From the NCBI GenBank assembly GCA_963760735.1, contig CAVXEB010000004.1, positions 186,001 to 250,000 on the forward strand: 64,000 bases of DNA, written 5' to 3'. The stretch comes from CF-46 sp963760735 (GTDB taxonomy: Bacteria > Chloroflexota > Limnocylindria > Limnocylindrales > CSP1-4). The translations under genes and the position numbers were made by a program. The notes under the pieces were generated by a model that was given only the letters and a program-made list of their open reading frames with translations, did not search any database and was not told the origin of the DNA. Below, piece after piece: positions 7,798-15,788 of this stretch; the first letter of the stretch is position 1; each line of letters opens with the position of its first letter.

Positions 7798-8154
7798 GTG
7801 GCGACGACGGAGGCGACCGACCGCTGGACGGGCCCCGAGACGCGCCCGGCCGGCATCGCCCACGGGCTCGGCCATCTCGTCGTCTACGGCAACCCGGCGT
7901 TCCGGGCGATGTTCGGCGAGCGGGCGGTCGGCCTGCCGGCACGGGAGTCGATGGTCGACCTGCCGCCAGAGGCGTTCGCGCTGCTCGACAAGGTCCTGCG
8001 CGAGGGCCGCCCGCTGGCTCGCTGGATCCGTCGCGACGGACGCGAGTGGCGCCTGACGGCCGTACCGCGGCGCGAGCTGGACAGCGACGAGGTCTACGGC
8101 GTCGGCTTCCACCTCCGCGCACGGGACGACCTGCCGATCCTTCCGCCCGACTGA
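7798..8154 (+). CDS. Single PAS-like domain protein (118 residues)
   Basis: A small cytoplasmic protein that looks like one PAS fold: LVVYGNPAFRAMFGERAVGL resembles the first strand-helix unit (usually NPAFxxLxG), and RDGREWRLTAVPRRE resembles the late beta-strands. No histidine-kinase, GGDEF or HTH output domain is attached, so it would act by partner binding. It starts with GTG, with a weak -10-like GACGAT six bases upstream. It is divergent from the LLM oxidoreductase. The PAS assignment rests on pattern only. Confidence 0.6.
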   Translation: MATTEATDRWTGPETRPAGIAHGLGHLVVYGNPAFRAMFGERAVGLPARESMVDLPPEAFALLDKVLREGRPLARWIRRDGREWRLTAVPRRELDSDEVYGVGFHLRARDDLPILPPD

Positions 8155-8181
8155 CCCTGGCGTCCGGTCGGCCGACCTCGA

Positions 8182-8937
8182 TCAGCCGCGGCTGCGACCG
8201 CGCTTCGGCGCCTCGACGAGGATCGGCCGGCCGTCGCCGTCGACGATCCGCCAGCGGACCCCGAGCCGCTCGTCGCGGCCCTCGGCGAGGATCTCCACGA
8301 CATCGGCCGGCGACGCGTCGGTCGGGAGCTCCGTCAGACGGGCACCGATCGCATGGGCCGCAAGCGCCGGGACCCCGCCCGCAAGGTCACGACGGACGAT
8401 CGACTCGGCGTCGGGGACCCCGTCGGTCGTGAGCCGATCGATGAGCCGGCGCGCGCGGCCCCGCTCCGCGGGCTCCAGGTCCCGCATCCAGCTCGGCTCG
8501 GCCGGTTCGGCGACGGCCGCCCGGAGCGGTGCGGAGGCCTGCTTCGATCGCGGGGCCGGAGCAGCCGGGGCGTCATCGACCCCGGCGACCGCGCCCTCGG
8601 CCGGCGTCGGCTTCGACGCCTTCGGCTTCGACGCTGACGCGGACGCGGACGCGGACGCCGGGCTCGACCGTCCTCGCTCCAGCCGTTCCGCGAGCGGCGA
8701 CTCGGCGGGCTCGCTCGTCCGGGCCGCGGCGATTGCCGCCTTGGCGTCGGTCAGGCTGCGGAACGGGCCGCGGACGAGGGGCAGCCCCAGATCGTCGGTC
8801 GCCTCCGCGTCGACGACCGCCCACGTGCCGGACTGGGGCTCGATCGTGAACCGCTCGTCACGGGTCTGCCATCGCCCGCCGCCGAGTCGCTTCAGGGACT
8901 CGTCGGCGTCGTCCGGGTTCGCCTTGGCCGGGGTCAT
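8182..8937 (-). CDS. Hypothetical protein with Ala/Ser/Lys-rich linker
   Basis: 251 residues of no family I recognise. The N-terminal 75 residues look folded (GGRWQTRDERFTIEPQSGTW and a following FRSLTDAKAAI, resembling small domains that bind a partner). A low-complexity linker of alternating Ala-Ser and Lys-Pro follows, encoded by a GCGGAC hexanucleotide repeat near 8635-8660. A helical segment (SWMRDLEPAERGRARRLIDRL) and a C-terminal beta-rich stretch complete it. The -10-like TATCGT at 8944-8949 sits six bases from the ATG. It is most probably a cytoplasmic protein of unknown role. Confidence 0.7.
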   Translation of the reverse strand: MTPAKANPDDADESLKRLGGGRWQTRDERFTIEPQSGTWAVVDAEATDDLGLPLVRGPFRSLTDAKAAIAAARTSEPAESPLAERLERGRSSPASASASASASKPKASKPTPAEGAVAGVDDAPAAPAPRSKQASAPLRAAVAEPAEPSWMRDLEPAERGRARRLIDRLTTDGVPDAESIVRRDLAGGVPALAAHAIGARLTELPTDASPADVVEILAEGRDERLGVRWRIVDGDGRPILVEAPKRGRSRG

Positions 8938-8943
8938 GCCCAG

Positions 8944-8949
8944 ACGATA
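8944..8949 (-). promoter_or_regulatory. -10-like box, leaderless spacing
   Basis: On the minus strand TATCGT is followed by CTGGGC and then ATG at 8937. The spacing is identical to the other leaderless candidates in this strip. Confidence 0.4.
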
Positions 8950-8976
8950 GCGCCACGGCCCGCCGGCCGGGCCGTG

Positions 8977-9312
8977 TCAGGCGTCGAACGCGAGGAACGT
9001 GCCGTCGGCCGCTCGTGGCATCGGTCGAGCGGCGACGATCGCCTCCCGATCGATCGGCCCGAACACGTGCGGGTAGATCCCACCGGCGTCGTCCACTTGC
9101 CACGGGCTCCCGACGCGGTCGAGATCGATCGTGAGGACGACGAAGTCGCGCGGGTCCTCGCGATAGTGGCGATTCGCCGTGGCGACCATCTCGACAGCAC
9201 CGATCGTGCAGTGGATGAAGCCCTCGTCATCGAGCGATGGCGCCCCGAGCGCGGCCGACGGGTCGGCGGCCGACCACCACTCGACCGGCGTCAGGTGGTA
9301 GGTCAGCGCCAT
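8977..9312 (-). CDS. DUF952 family protein
   Basis: A 111-residue protein typical of DUF952: TYHLTPVEWWSAAD at the N-terminus, then DDEGFIHCT, the invariant GFIHC(T/S) motif, and GGIYPHVFGPI before the C-terminus. The family resembles ADP-ribosyltransferase-like folds in some comparisons, but no activity is established. It follows the TPP enzyme stop by 12 bases and probably forms the end of that operon. Confidence 0.85.
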   Translation of the reverse strand: MALTYHLTPVEWWSAADPSAALGAPSLDDEGFIHCTIGAVEMVATANRHYREDPRDFVVLTIDLDRVGSPWQVDDAGGIYPHVFGPIDREAIVAARPMPRAADGTFLAFDA

Positions 9313-9324
9313 GCCCGACGCGTC

Positions 9325-11385
9325 TCAGGCGTCGCCGGCGAACGGCTCGTCGGGATGGACCCAGCCACGATCGAGAGCGACCTGGATGACGGTCGGCCGG
9401 TCGTTCGCCATCGCCTGGCGGAGCGCCTGCTCGAACGCCGCGTCGGTCTCGACCCGGATCCCACGTCCACCCGTCGCCCGCGCGATCGCCGCGAAGTCGA
9501 TCGGACCGAGGTCGGTCGCGATGGCGCCGTCGGGACCGCCGCCGCGCCGATCCTGGTGCATCCGGATCGTCCCGTAGCGCTCGTTGTCGAAGACGATCGC
9601 GACGAGCCGGACCTTCTCGCGGACCGCCGTCTCGAGCTCGGCCATCGTCATCGCGAAGCCGCCGTCGCCGGCGAACGCCACGATCGTCCGGTCGCGGTGG
9701 ACGAGACCGGCGGCGATCGCCGCCGGCAGCGCGTAGCCCATCGCCCCCGACGTCGGGCCCAGGAACGTGCCGGGCCGCCGGAACCGGAAGTGACGGGCGA
9801 CCCACAGCCCGAAGTTGCCGGCGTCCGTGGTGACGATCGTGTCGTCGGGCAGGACGCGCCGCGCCGTCGCCATCGCATGGGCGGGGTGGACGCCCGGACC
9901 GGTCCAGGTCGTTTCGTCGACCCCGGTCTCCGCCTCCCAGGCGGCACGGTCCGTCTCGTTGACGGCCTGTCGCTCGTCGGCGGACGCCGCGTCGAGCACG
10001 CCCTGCTGGAGCCGCGTCACCGCCGCGCGCAGGAATGCCCGGGCGTCGGCCTCGATCGTCCGGGCGGCTGGCGGGAGCCCGTCTCGCTCGAGAAGCGGCT
10101 CGACGTCGACGTGCATCCATGGCTGGCCCGGCGCCGGGATCGAGTAGCCGAACGAGGTGATCTCCGACAGGCGGCAGCCGAGGACCAGGATCGCGTCGGC
10201 TGCCTCGAGTCGGGTGCGGACCGATGCGGGGCTGCCGAAACCGGTCATCCCCAGGTAGAGCGGATGATCGTTCGGGATCACGTCGGCGCGCCGCCAGCCG
10301 GCGATGACGGGCACCCGCAGCAGCTCGGCGAACCGGACGAGCTCGGTGGACGTCCGTGCCCGGAGGACACCGCCACCGGCAAGGATCACGGGGCGTCGGG
10401 CGCAGGCAAGGAACTGGATGGCGGCCCGGATCTCGTCGGGCTCCGGGCGGGCGGGGGTCGGGCGGGAGCCGTCGAGGGCGGTCCCGGCGGGGAGGACGTC
10501 GTCGATCAGGTCCTCCGGCACCGACAGGTAGGCGGGACCCGGGCGACCGGAGATCGCAGCACGAACCGCGTCGCCGACGACGATCGGGACATCGGCGAGG
10601 CCCGTCAGCTCCGCGGCGTGCGCGGCGAGCCCGCCGATCGTGGTCACCTGGTCGATCTCCTGGAACGCCTCGCGGCCCCGGAACGGGCGGTCCACCTGGC
10701 CGACGAGCACGAACATCGGCGACGAGTCCTGGCGCGCGGTATGGATGCCGATCGCCAGGTTGGCGGCGCCCACGGCGCGCGTCCCCAGCGCGACCGCGGG
10801 GCGACCGGTCAGCTGGCCGTGGGCCTCGGCCATGAACGCGGCGCCGTTCTCGTGGCGGGTCGCGACGATCCGGATCCCGGCGGCCTGGAGTCCCTCGAGC
10901 AGGCCCAGGAAGCTCTCCCCCGGGACCGTGAAGGCGTACCGGACGCCGGCGGCCCGAAGTGCGTCGGCGATGAACCGGCCGACGCTCCGTGGGGCCTCGG
11001 GCTCCGGCTCCGGCGCAGGCTCGGGTGCCGGGGCGACCTCGGCGGTGGCCGCGGGCTCATCGGTCGCCGGCTCGGACGGGGTCGTCGGTCCGACGTCAGG
11101 CGTGGGCTCGGGCTCCGGCGCCGGCTGCGGCCCAGTCCAGGGCTCCGGCGCCGGCTCGGCGTCCTGCTCCGGCTCGGGCGCCGGCGGCTGCTCAGTCGAG
11201 GGCTCGGCCTCCAGCGCGGGCTCGGGCGCGGGCTCCTCGGTGGTCGCCGGCGCATCGTGGCCGCCGGACAGCACCGCTTCCAGCACGCCCGGATCGGGAT
11301 CGGGGGCGGGGTCGCGCTCGGGCTTGGCCGGCGCCGGGCCGTCCGTCTCGTTCGCTGCGTTCCCGATCGGCAGGTTCTCCGCCAT
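9325..11385 (-). CDS. Acetolactate synthase-like thiamine-diphosphate enzyme with Pro/Glu-rich N-terminal tail
   Basis: 686 residues. The first 135 or so are low-complexity, with repeated PAPEPE/EPAPEP units and many acidic residues. Residues from about 137 onward are a full three-domain TPP enzyme: RHENGAAFMAEA carries the catalytic Glu of the pyrimidine-binding domain, a central Rossmann-like domain follows, and AGDGGFAMTMAELETAVR with FDNERYG supplies the GDG...N Mg-TPP motif. The usual TxGPGxxN loop reads TRAVGAAN, so it is not a standard IlvB; a 2-oxoacid decarboxylase or acetolactate synthase-like role is likely. The ATG at 11385 overlaps the stop of the 33-residue membrane peptide (TGATG), implying coupled translation. 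Confidence 0.85.
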   Translation of the reverse strand: MAENLPIGNAANETDGPAPAKPERDPAPDPDPGVLEAVLSGGHDAPATTEEPAPEPALEAEPSTEQPPAPEPEQDAEPAPEPWTGPQPAPEPEPTPDVGPTTPSEPATDEPAATAEVAPAPEPAPEPEPEAPRSVGRFIADALRAAGVRYAFTVPGESFLGLLEGLQAAGIRIVATRHENGAAFMAEAHGQLTGRPAVALGTRAVGAANLAIGIHTARQDSSPMFVLVGQVDRPFRGREAFQEIDQVTTIGGLAAHAAELTGLADVPIVVGDAVRAAISGRPGPAYLSVPEDLIDDVLPAGTALDGSRPTPARPEPDEIRAAIQFLACARRPVILAGGGVLRARTSTELVRFAELLRVPVIAGWRRADVIPNDHPLYLGMTGFGSPASVRTRLEAADAILVLGCRLSEITSFGYSIPAPGQPWMHVDVEPLLERDGLPPAARTIEADARAFLRAAVTRLQQGVLDAASADERQAVNETDRAAWEAETGVDETTWTGPGVHPAHAMATARRVLPDDTIVTTDAGNFGLWVARHFRFRRPGTFLGPTSGAMGYALPAAIAAGLVHRDRTIVAFAGDGGFAMTMAELETAVREKVRLVAIVFDNERYGTIRMHQDRRGGGPDGAIATDLGPIDFAAIARATGGRGIRVETDAAFEQALRQAMANDRPTVIQVALDRGWVHPDEPFAGDA

Positions 11386-11486
11386 CAACCCAGCACCGGG
11401 ATGGCGACCATCGACACGATCATGCCGACGATGACGACCACGGCGACGACGATCATCACGATCCTGGCGTAGCGGGTGCCCGGCAT
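11385..11486 (-). CDS. 33-residue single-span membrane peptide
   Basis: The small ORF begins MPGTRYARIVMIVVAVVVIV, a positively charged cap followed by about 20 hydrophobic residues, and ends IPVLG. One transmembrane helix with the N-terminus inside is predicted. It starts 4 bases after the yajQ stop, and its TGA overlaps the TPP gene's ATG by one base. Position, coupling and composition support a real gene. It could anchor a partner or act only as a coupling leader; I know no family match. Confidence 0.65.
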   Translation of the reverse strand: MPGTRYARIVMIVVAVVVIVGMIVSMVAIPVLG

Positions 11487-11490
11487 GGGG

Positions 11491-11985
11491 CTACCGGTAG
11501 TTCTCGAACTGGAGCGGAACGGGCACGTCCTCCAGCTCGCGGAGCCGCACGATCACCTTCTGCAGCTCGTCCTTGCTCTTCCCGGATACGCGGACCGCGT
11601 CACCCTGGATCTGCGGCTTCACCTTCGGGAACTCCTCGCGAATCAGCTTGCTGATCTTCTTCGCGAGCTCGTCGTTGAGGCCGCGGCGGAGGGTGATCTC
11701 CTGGCGAACCTTGTTGCCGCCGGCGGGCTCGACCTTGCCCCAGTCGAAGATCTTCAACGACAGGTTGCGGCGGACGGCCTTCGACTCGATCAGGTCCTTG
11801 ATCGCGGCGGCGCGGTGCTCGTCGTCCGTGACGAGGACGATCTCGTCCTTTCCCTGGGTAAGATCGACCGTCACGCCCTTGAAGTCATAGCGCTGGCCCG
11901 CCTCGCGGCGGACCTGATCGAGGGCGTTGCGCAGCTCCTGCTCGTCGAAGTCGCTGACGACGTCGAAGGAAACGTCTCCGGCCAT
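11491..11985 (-). CDS. yajQ: YajQ-family nucleotide/cyclic-di-GMP-binding protein
   Basis: A 164-residue UPF0234 protein of normal length: SFDVVSDFDEQELRNALDQ at the N-terminus, RYDFKGV, and the closing VIVRLRELEDVPVPLQFENYR, which is near-invariant in the family. It folds as two ferredoxin-like repeats. Xanthomonas homologues bind c-di-GMP; the role elsewhere is unclear. GGGAGG precedes the ATG. A CATACT -10 at 12052-12057 probably starts the yajQ-membrane peptide-TPP enzyme-DUF952 operon. Confidence 0.92.
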   Translation of the reverse strand: MAGDVSFDVVSDFDEQELRNALDQVRREAGQRYDFKGVTVDLTQGKDEIVLVTDDEHRAAAIKDLIESKAVRRNLSLKIFDWGKVEPAGGNKVRQEITLRRGLNDELAKKISKLIREEFPKVKPQIQGDAVRVSGKSKDELQKVIVRLRELEDVPVPLQFENYR

Positions 11986-12051
11986 GGGCCTCCCTGTCGG
12001 GTGCGGGATCGGCGGCGCCGCGGTGCGGCCGGCGCGCTCGGGAATGCCCCA

Positions 12052-12057
12052 AGTATG
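12052..12057 (-). promoter_or_regulatory. -10 box for the yajQ operon
   Basis: CATACT on the minus strand lies 66 bases before the yajQ ATG, in the short gap after the MurC-like ligase stop. It matches the TANACT pattern seen upstream of asd, nusA, rpsB, rplS, ffh and rpmF. Confidence 0.4.
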
Positions 12058-12070
12058 CCTTGGAACGCGG

Positions 12071-13645
12071 TCAGCGGTCCGCGAGCGCCTCCAGCAGGAG
12101 CTCGCCGATGCGGTAGCTCCGGCCGCCGCCCATCACCAGCACCGCGTCTCCCGGGCGGACCTCGCCGGCCAGCCAGCGGGCGGTCTCCTCGACCGACCCG
12201 GGCGCGGCGACCGCGATCGACGGGCGGCGGCTCGCCACCGCCGCCGCGAGCCGCTCGGCCGAGGCGATCGTCGTGTCGGGGTCGCGACCGGCCCAGATGT
12301 CGGCGACGACCACGCCATCGGCGGTCGCGAGGACAGCCGCGAAGTCGTCGAGCAGGGCGGCGGTCCGGTGATAGGTCAGCGGCTCGTAGACGGCCCACAC
12401 CCGGCGACCGGGTGCCCGCTGGCGGACGGCGGCAAGCGTCTCGCGGATCGCTGTCGGGTGATGGCCGTAATCGTCGAACACGACGACCCCCGCGACCTCG
12501 CCCTTCCGCTCGAGCCGCCGCCCGACGCCGGCGAAGGACGCCAGCCCGCTCGCCACGCGATCCGCCGGAATGCCGAGCGCCAGCGCCGCGGCCGCGACCG
12601 CGAGGGCGTTCGCGGCGTTGTGCCGTCCGACGAGCCGCAGGGCGACGCTGAGCGGCTCCAACCGATCGCCGAGACCCGCGGAGCCGCTCAGCTCGATCGT
12701 CGTCGTGTCCGGTCCGGCCGCGACGATCCGGCCCAGGAGGACTGCCGCGGGCCCGGCGGGCACGGCGTACTCGTCGGCGAGTCCGCGCGCGATCGTCGCG
12801 ATCCGCCTCGGCTCCCCTTCGACGAGAGCCGTCGCGACGAGTGATCCGGGCCAGTCGGGTCGCAGACGGCCGGCGAGCTCCGCCCCGCCGGGGTCGCCGA
12901 CGTTGGCGTGGATGGCCGGCCGGGCGCCGCCGGCCGCCGCACGCCGCAGCCACGCTTCGAGGGCGTCGATCACGGCCGCTCGATCCGGGAAGACGTCGGG
13001 GTGGTCCCATTCGATGTTCGTCACGACGGCCAGCGACGGACGATAGGCGTCGAAGTTGCCGGCGTACTCGTCCGCCTCGACGACGAAGGGGGCGCCCTCG
13101 CCCCGGCGGGCCGTTGCCGGGACCCCGCCCGTGACAGACGCGGGCAGCAGCGCCCCGACGAAGGCCGACGGATCGGCGCCGGCAGCCGCCAGGACGTGGA
13201 CCAGCCAGCCGGCCGTGGTGCTCTTTCCGTGGGTACCGGCCACGCCCACGAGCGTCCGGCCCACCGCCGCGTCGGCGATCACCTGCTGCCACGGCTCGAT
13301 CGGGATCCCCTCGGCGCGGGCGGCCTCGAGCTCCGGATGGTCCGGGGCGATCGCCGTGAGGGCCTTCGTGACGGCGAGCCGATCCGGCGCGGGCGATCGA
13401 CGGATGTGGGCCGGGTCGTGCGCCCAGGCGATCGGGATGCCGGCGTCGGCCAGGGCCGCCGTGTAGGGCGACGGGCCGCCCGGGTCGCAGCCGTCGGGGT
13501 CGCCGCCCGCCCAGCTGGCGTGGAGCGCAGCGGCACTGGCCCCGGCACCGGCCGCCCCGACGACGTGGACCCGCTCCCCGTCACGGACCGGGCGGGGGTC
13601 GCGGACCGGGTCCAGACCGGTCTCCGGATGGGCGGGGCTGCTCAC
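12071..13645 (-). CDS. MurC-like UDP-N-acetylmuramate ligase
   Basis: 524 residues with the three Mur-ligase domains. The N-terminal Rossmann part has HVVGAAGAGASAAAL, where MurC normally has HxxGIGGxGMS. The ATP loop is GVAGTHGKSTT (residues 134-144), VEADEYAGNF and TNIEWDHPDVF are typical of the central domain, and FDDYGHHPTAI of the C-terminal domain is the MurC/Mpl signature. It should join an amino acid to UDP-MurNAc or a related sugar. The degenerate first loop and the isolation from a dcw cluster leave open an Mpl-like or divergent role. GTG start 46 bases after the pncC stop. Confidence 0.82.
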   Translation of the reverse strand: MSSPAHPETGLDPVRDPRPVRDGERVHVVGAAGAGASAAALHASWAGGDPDGCDPGGPSPYTAALADAGIPIAWAHDPAHIRRSPAPDRLAVTKALTAIAPDHPELEAARAEGIPIEPWQQVIADAAVGRTLVGVAGTHGKSTTAGWLVHVLAAAGADPSAFVGALLPASVTGGVPATARRGEGAPFVVEADEYAGNFDAYRPSLAVVTNIEWDHPDVFPDRAAVIDALEAWLRRAAAGGARPAIHANVGDPGGAELAGRLRPDWPGSLVATALVEGEPRRIATIARGLADEYAVPAGPAAVLLGRIVAAGPDTTTIELSGSAGLGDRLEPLSVALRLVGRHNAANALAVAAAALALGIPADRVASGLASFAGVGRRLERKGEVAGVVVFDDYGHHPTAIRETLAAVRQRAPGRRVWAVYEPLTYHRTAALLDDFAAVLATADGVVVADIWAGRDPDTTIASAERLAAAVASRRPSIAVAAPGSVEETARWLAGEVRPGDAVLVMGGGRSYRIGELLLEALADR

Positions 13646-13691
13646 ACCCGGATCATGGCCGACGATCGGGCGGTCCTGCGCGTCGGCGGCG

Positions 13692-14183
13692 TCAGGACCC
13701 CGGCACCCGTGCCAGGATCGCCTCGATGACCGCCGCCGCGCTGTCTCGGCGGTTGGCGGATCGATCGCCGGGCCAGACGACCCGCCGGATGTCGACGCCG
13801 GAATCGTCGGCGACGCCGATGTAGGTCAGCCCGACCGGCTTCTCGTCGGAGCCCCCGTCCGGCCCGGCGATCCCCGTCACCGACGCCGCCACGGATGACC
13901 CGAACCGTGCCCGCGCGCCATCGGCCATCGCCCGCGCGACCTGGGCGCTGACCGCGCCGTGCGCCGCGAGAACGCCCGGATCGACGCCCAGCAGGTCCCG
14001 CTTCACCTCATCGGCGTACGAGACGACCCCGCCGAGGAAGTAGCCACTCGAGCCGGGGACGGAGGTCAGCGCGGCGGCCACCAGCCCGCCGGTGCAGGAT
14101 TCCGCGAGGGAAACGGTGAGGCCGGAGGCGAGACAGGCGGCCTGCAGCCGCTCGGCCAGCGAGAGGAGCGGGTCGTCCCCCAC
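13692..14183 (-). CDS. pncC: Nicotinamide-nucleotide amidase / CinA C-terminal domain protein
   Basis: 163 residues comprising only the CinA C-terminal domain, the form called PncC. The motifs are SLAESCTGGLVAAALTSVPGSS (catalytic Ser and Cys-Thr-Gly-Gly), GVVSYADEVKRDLLGV and GIAGPDGGSDEKPVGL, all at their expected spacing. It deamidates NMN to NaMN in pyridine-nucleotide recycling. The GTG at 14183 comes two bases after the RodZ-like stop, so the two genes are co-transcribed. Confidence 0.92.
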   Translation of the reverse strand: MGDDPLLSLAERLQAACLASGLTVSLAESCTGGLVAAALTSVPGSSGYFLGGVVSYADEVKRDLLGVDPGVLAAHGAVSAQVARAMADGARARFGSSVAASVTGIAGPDGGSDEKPVGLTYIGVADDSGVDIRRVVWPGDRSANRRDSAAAVIEAILARVPGS

Positions 14184-14185
14184 CC

Positions 14186-15622
14186 TTACTGGTGCTGCGT
14201 CAGCGCCGGCGCCGCGGGCGGCTTGAAGAGCCACGTCTCGGGGATCCCACGCTTGCCAAGGGCGCCGAGGCCCTGGCCGTTGAGGGTGAACTGGGTCGCG
14301 CCGGACGATCCGGTCCGGACCTCGACCGAGTTCTGGCCCGTGAAGGTCAGGACGGACCCGGCCGGGTACGTCCGCCCGGCGCGTCCGACGGTCGAGTCGA
14401 GCTGGCCGTCGACCCAGACCTTGATCCAGGCCGGGCCGCCCTTGATCGCGACCACGAGGTTCACGCCCTTGTAGGCCACGGCGACGTGGCGCGTCTGCGA
14501 GGCCGATTTGCCCTGGTCGTTGGCCGCGGTGACCGTGATCGACCAGCGACCGGTCGTCAGCTGGAGCGGGTCGTTTCCGGTGCTCCAGGTGCCGTCGTCG
14601 GCGACCGGGATCGTCATCGGCGCAGGGCTCGCGGGCCGGGCCGGCGCGCTGCTCGGCTTCGCGCCGGCGGCGGGTGCGCCGGCGACCGGGCCGTCCCACG
14701 TGGCCGTGATCGTCACGCTCGGTGCGTTCGATGCGGTGCCCTGGACCCGGATCGCGCCGTTCTGGAACGTTGTCCCTTCGGCCGGCTGGTCGACCGTCAG
14801 CGTGGGCGCCTCGATCTCCCGGAACGGGACCGTGATCACGATCTGGACCGGCTCCTCGGCGTGCTTGCCGGTGTCGGGGTCGATCGCGTCGACCTTGAAC
14901 TCGTTCTTGCCGCGCCGGACGTCGACGGGCATCGTCCACGACCCGGTCGAGTCGGCGGAGGTCTGGCGCGTCCCGCCGGCGAGCTCCACGGCGATCGTGG
15001 CGCCGGGGATCGACGAGCCCGCGAGGGTATAGCTCGTCGCGTCCTCGGCCAGCTGGACGGTCGCCTCGCGGGGGTTGGTGACCTCCAGGGTCGGCGGCTT
15101 GGCGAACCGCATCACCTGGACCCCGAGCCAGACGCCGATCGCGGCGATCAGGATCGTGAGCAGCGCGGCGACGACGACGCCCGGCGAGAACTGCAGCCCG
15201 GGCCTGGGCTGGGCGATCGGCTTCGGGACGGCGAGGACCGTCTTGGGAGCCTGGGTGGCACCTCGCTCGCGCCGCCACTGGCCGATCACCTCCTCGGGAT
15301 CGAGCCCGAGGTAGACGGCGTAGTTGCGGAGAAACCCCTTCGTGTAGACGTCGCCCTGCAGCTCGCCGTACTCGCCCTGCTCGAGGGCGGCGAGGTAACG
15401 GGCCCGGATCTTCGTGTCGCGTTCGGCGCGGTAGAGGTCGACGCCCTTCCGCTCGCGTGCCGCGTACAGCCGCTCCGGCAGGCTCATGGCGGCAGAGCTC
15501 GACGTCGAGCGGTCGGCGTCGCCACGCGCGGCGTCGCGGTCGGCGGCATCCCGCCCGGATCCGAGCCGAGGCCCGTCCGGACGGGTCGTGGCCGCCCCCC
15601 GTCGCACGTCGCGTGTCGTCAT
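14186..15622 (-). CDS. RodZ-like membrane protein: HTH, one TM, Ig-like repeats, DUF4115
   Basis: With the ATG at 15622 the protein has 478 residues. A basic/Ser-rich leader is followed by a RodZ-type HTH (SLPERLYAARERKGVDLYRA, about residues 47-115; GDVYTKGFLRNYAVYLGLD is diagnostic). One transmembrane helix spans about 149-171. The outside part has two Ig-like/Big domains (with VEVTNPREATVQL and TLTVDQPAEGTTFQ), an Ala/Pro linker and a C-terminal DUF4115 domain. RodZ links MreB to the envelope. A start at 15487 (MSLPERL) is possible. A TATCCT -10 candidate lies at 15682-15687 in the 166-bp gap after ftsK. Confidence 0.8.
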   Translation of the reverse strand: MTTRDVRRGAATTRPDGPRLGSGRDAADRDAARGDADRSTSSSAAMSLPERLYAARERKGVDLYRAERDTKIRARYLAALEQGEYGELQGDVYTKGFLRNYAVYLGLDPEEVIGQWRRERGATQAPKTVLAVPKPIAQPRPGLQFSPGVVVAALLTILIAAIGVWLGVQVMRFAKPPTLEVTNPREATVQLAEDATSYTLAGSSIPGATIAVELAGGTRQTSADSTGSWTMPVDVRRGKNEFKVDAIDPDTGKHAEEPVQIVITVPFREIEAPTLTVDQPAEGTTFQNGAIRVQGTASNAPSVTITATWDGPVAGAPAAGAKPSSAPARPASPAPMTIPVADDGTWSTGNDPLQLTTGRWSITVTAANDQGKSASQTRHVAVAYKGVNLVVAIKGGPAWIKVWVDGQLDSTVGRAGRTYPAGSVLTFTGQNSVEVRTGSSGATQFTLNGQGLGALGKRGIPETWLFKPPAAPALTQHQ

Positions 15623-15788
15623 TGATTCCCGTCCTCGGCGGCCCAACCCGCTCGCGCGCCGGCGGTTGACCTCTGGGTGCAAGGATACCCCGACCTCGCC
15701 CGACATCGAGAGGACGGCGATGGGTCGTTCGTCATCCCCCGCGCGTCACCGGCCGCCGGCGGCCCCGTGGCGGGTCGTCCGTGCCGCC

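Noticed and set aside
10990..11300. Pro/Glu repeats as a separate gene or pseudogene
   Set aside because: The frame is continuous with the TPP enzyme and begins at a coupled ATG, so it is its N-terminal tail.
8974..11472. An 832-codon plus-strand frame
   Set aside because: It is antisense to DUF952 and the TPP enzyme and is Arg-rich noise.
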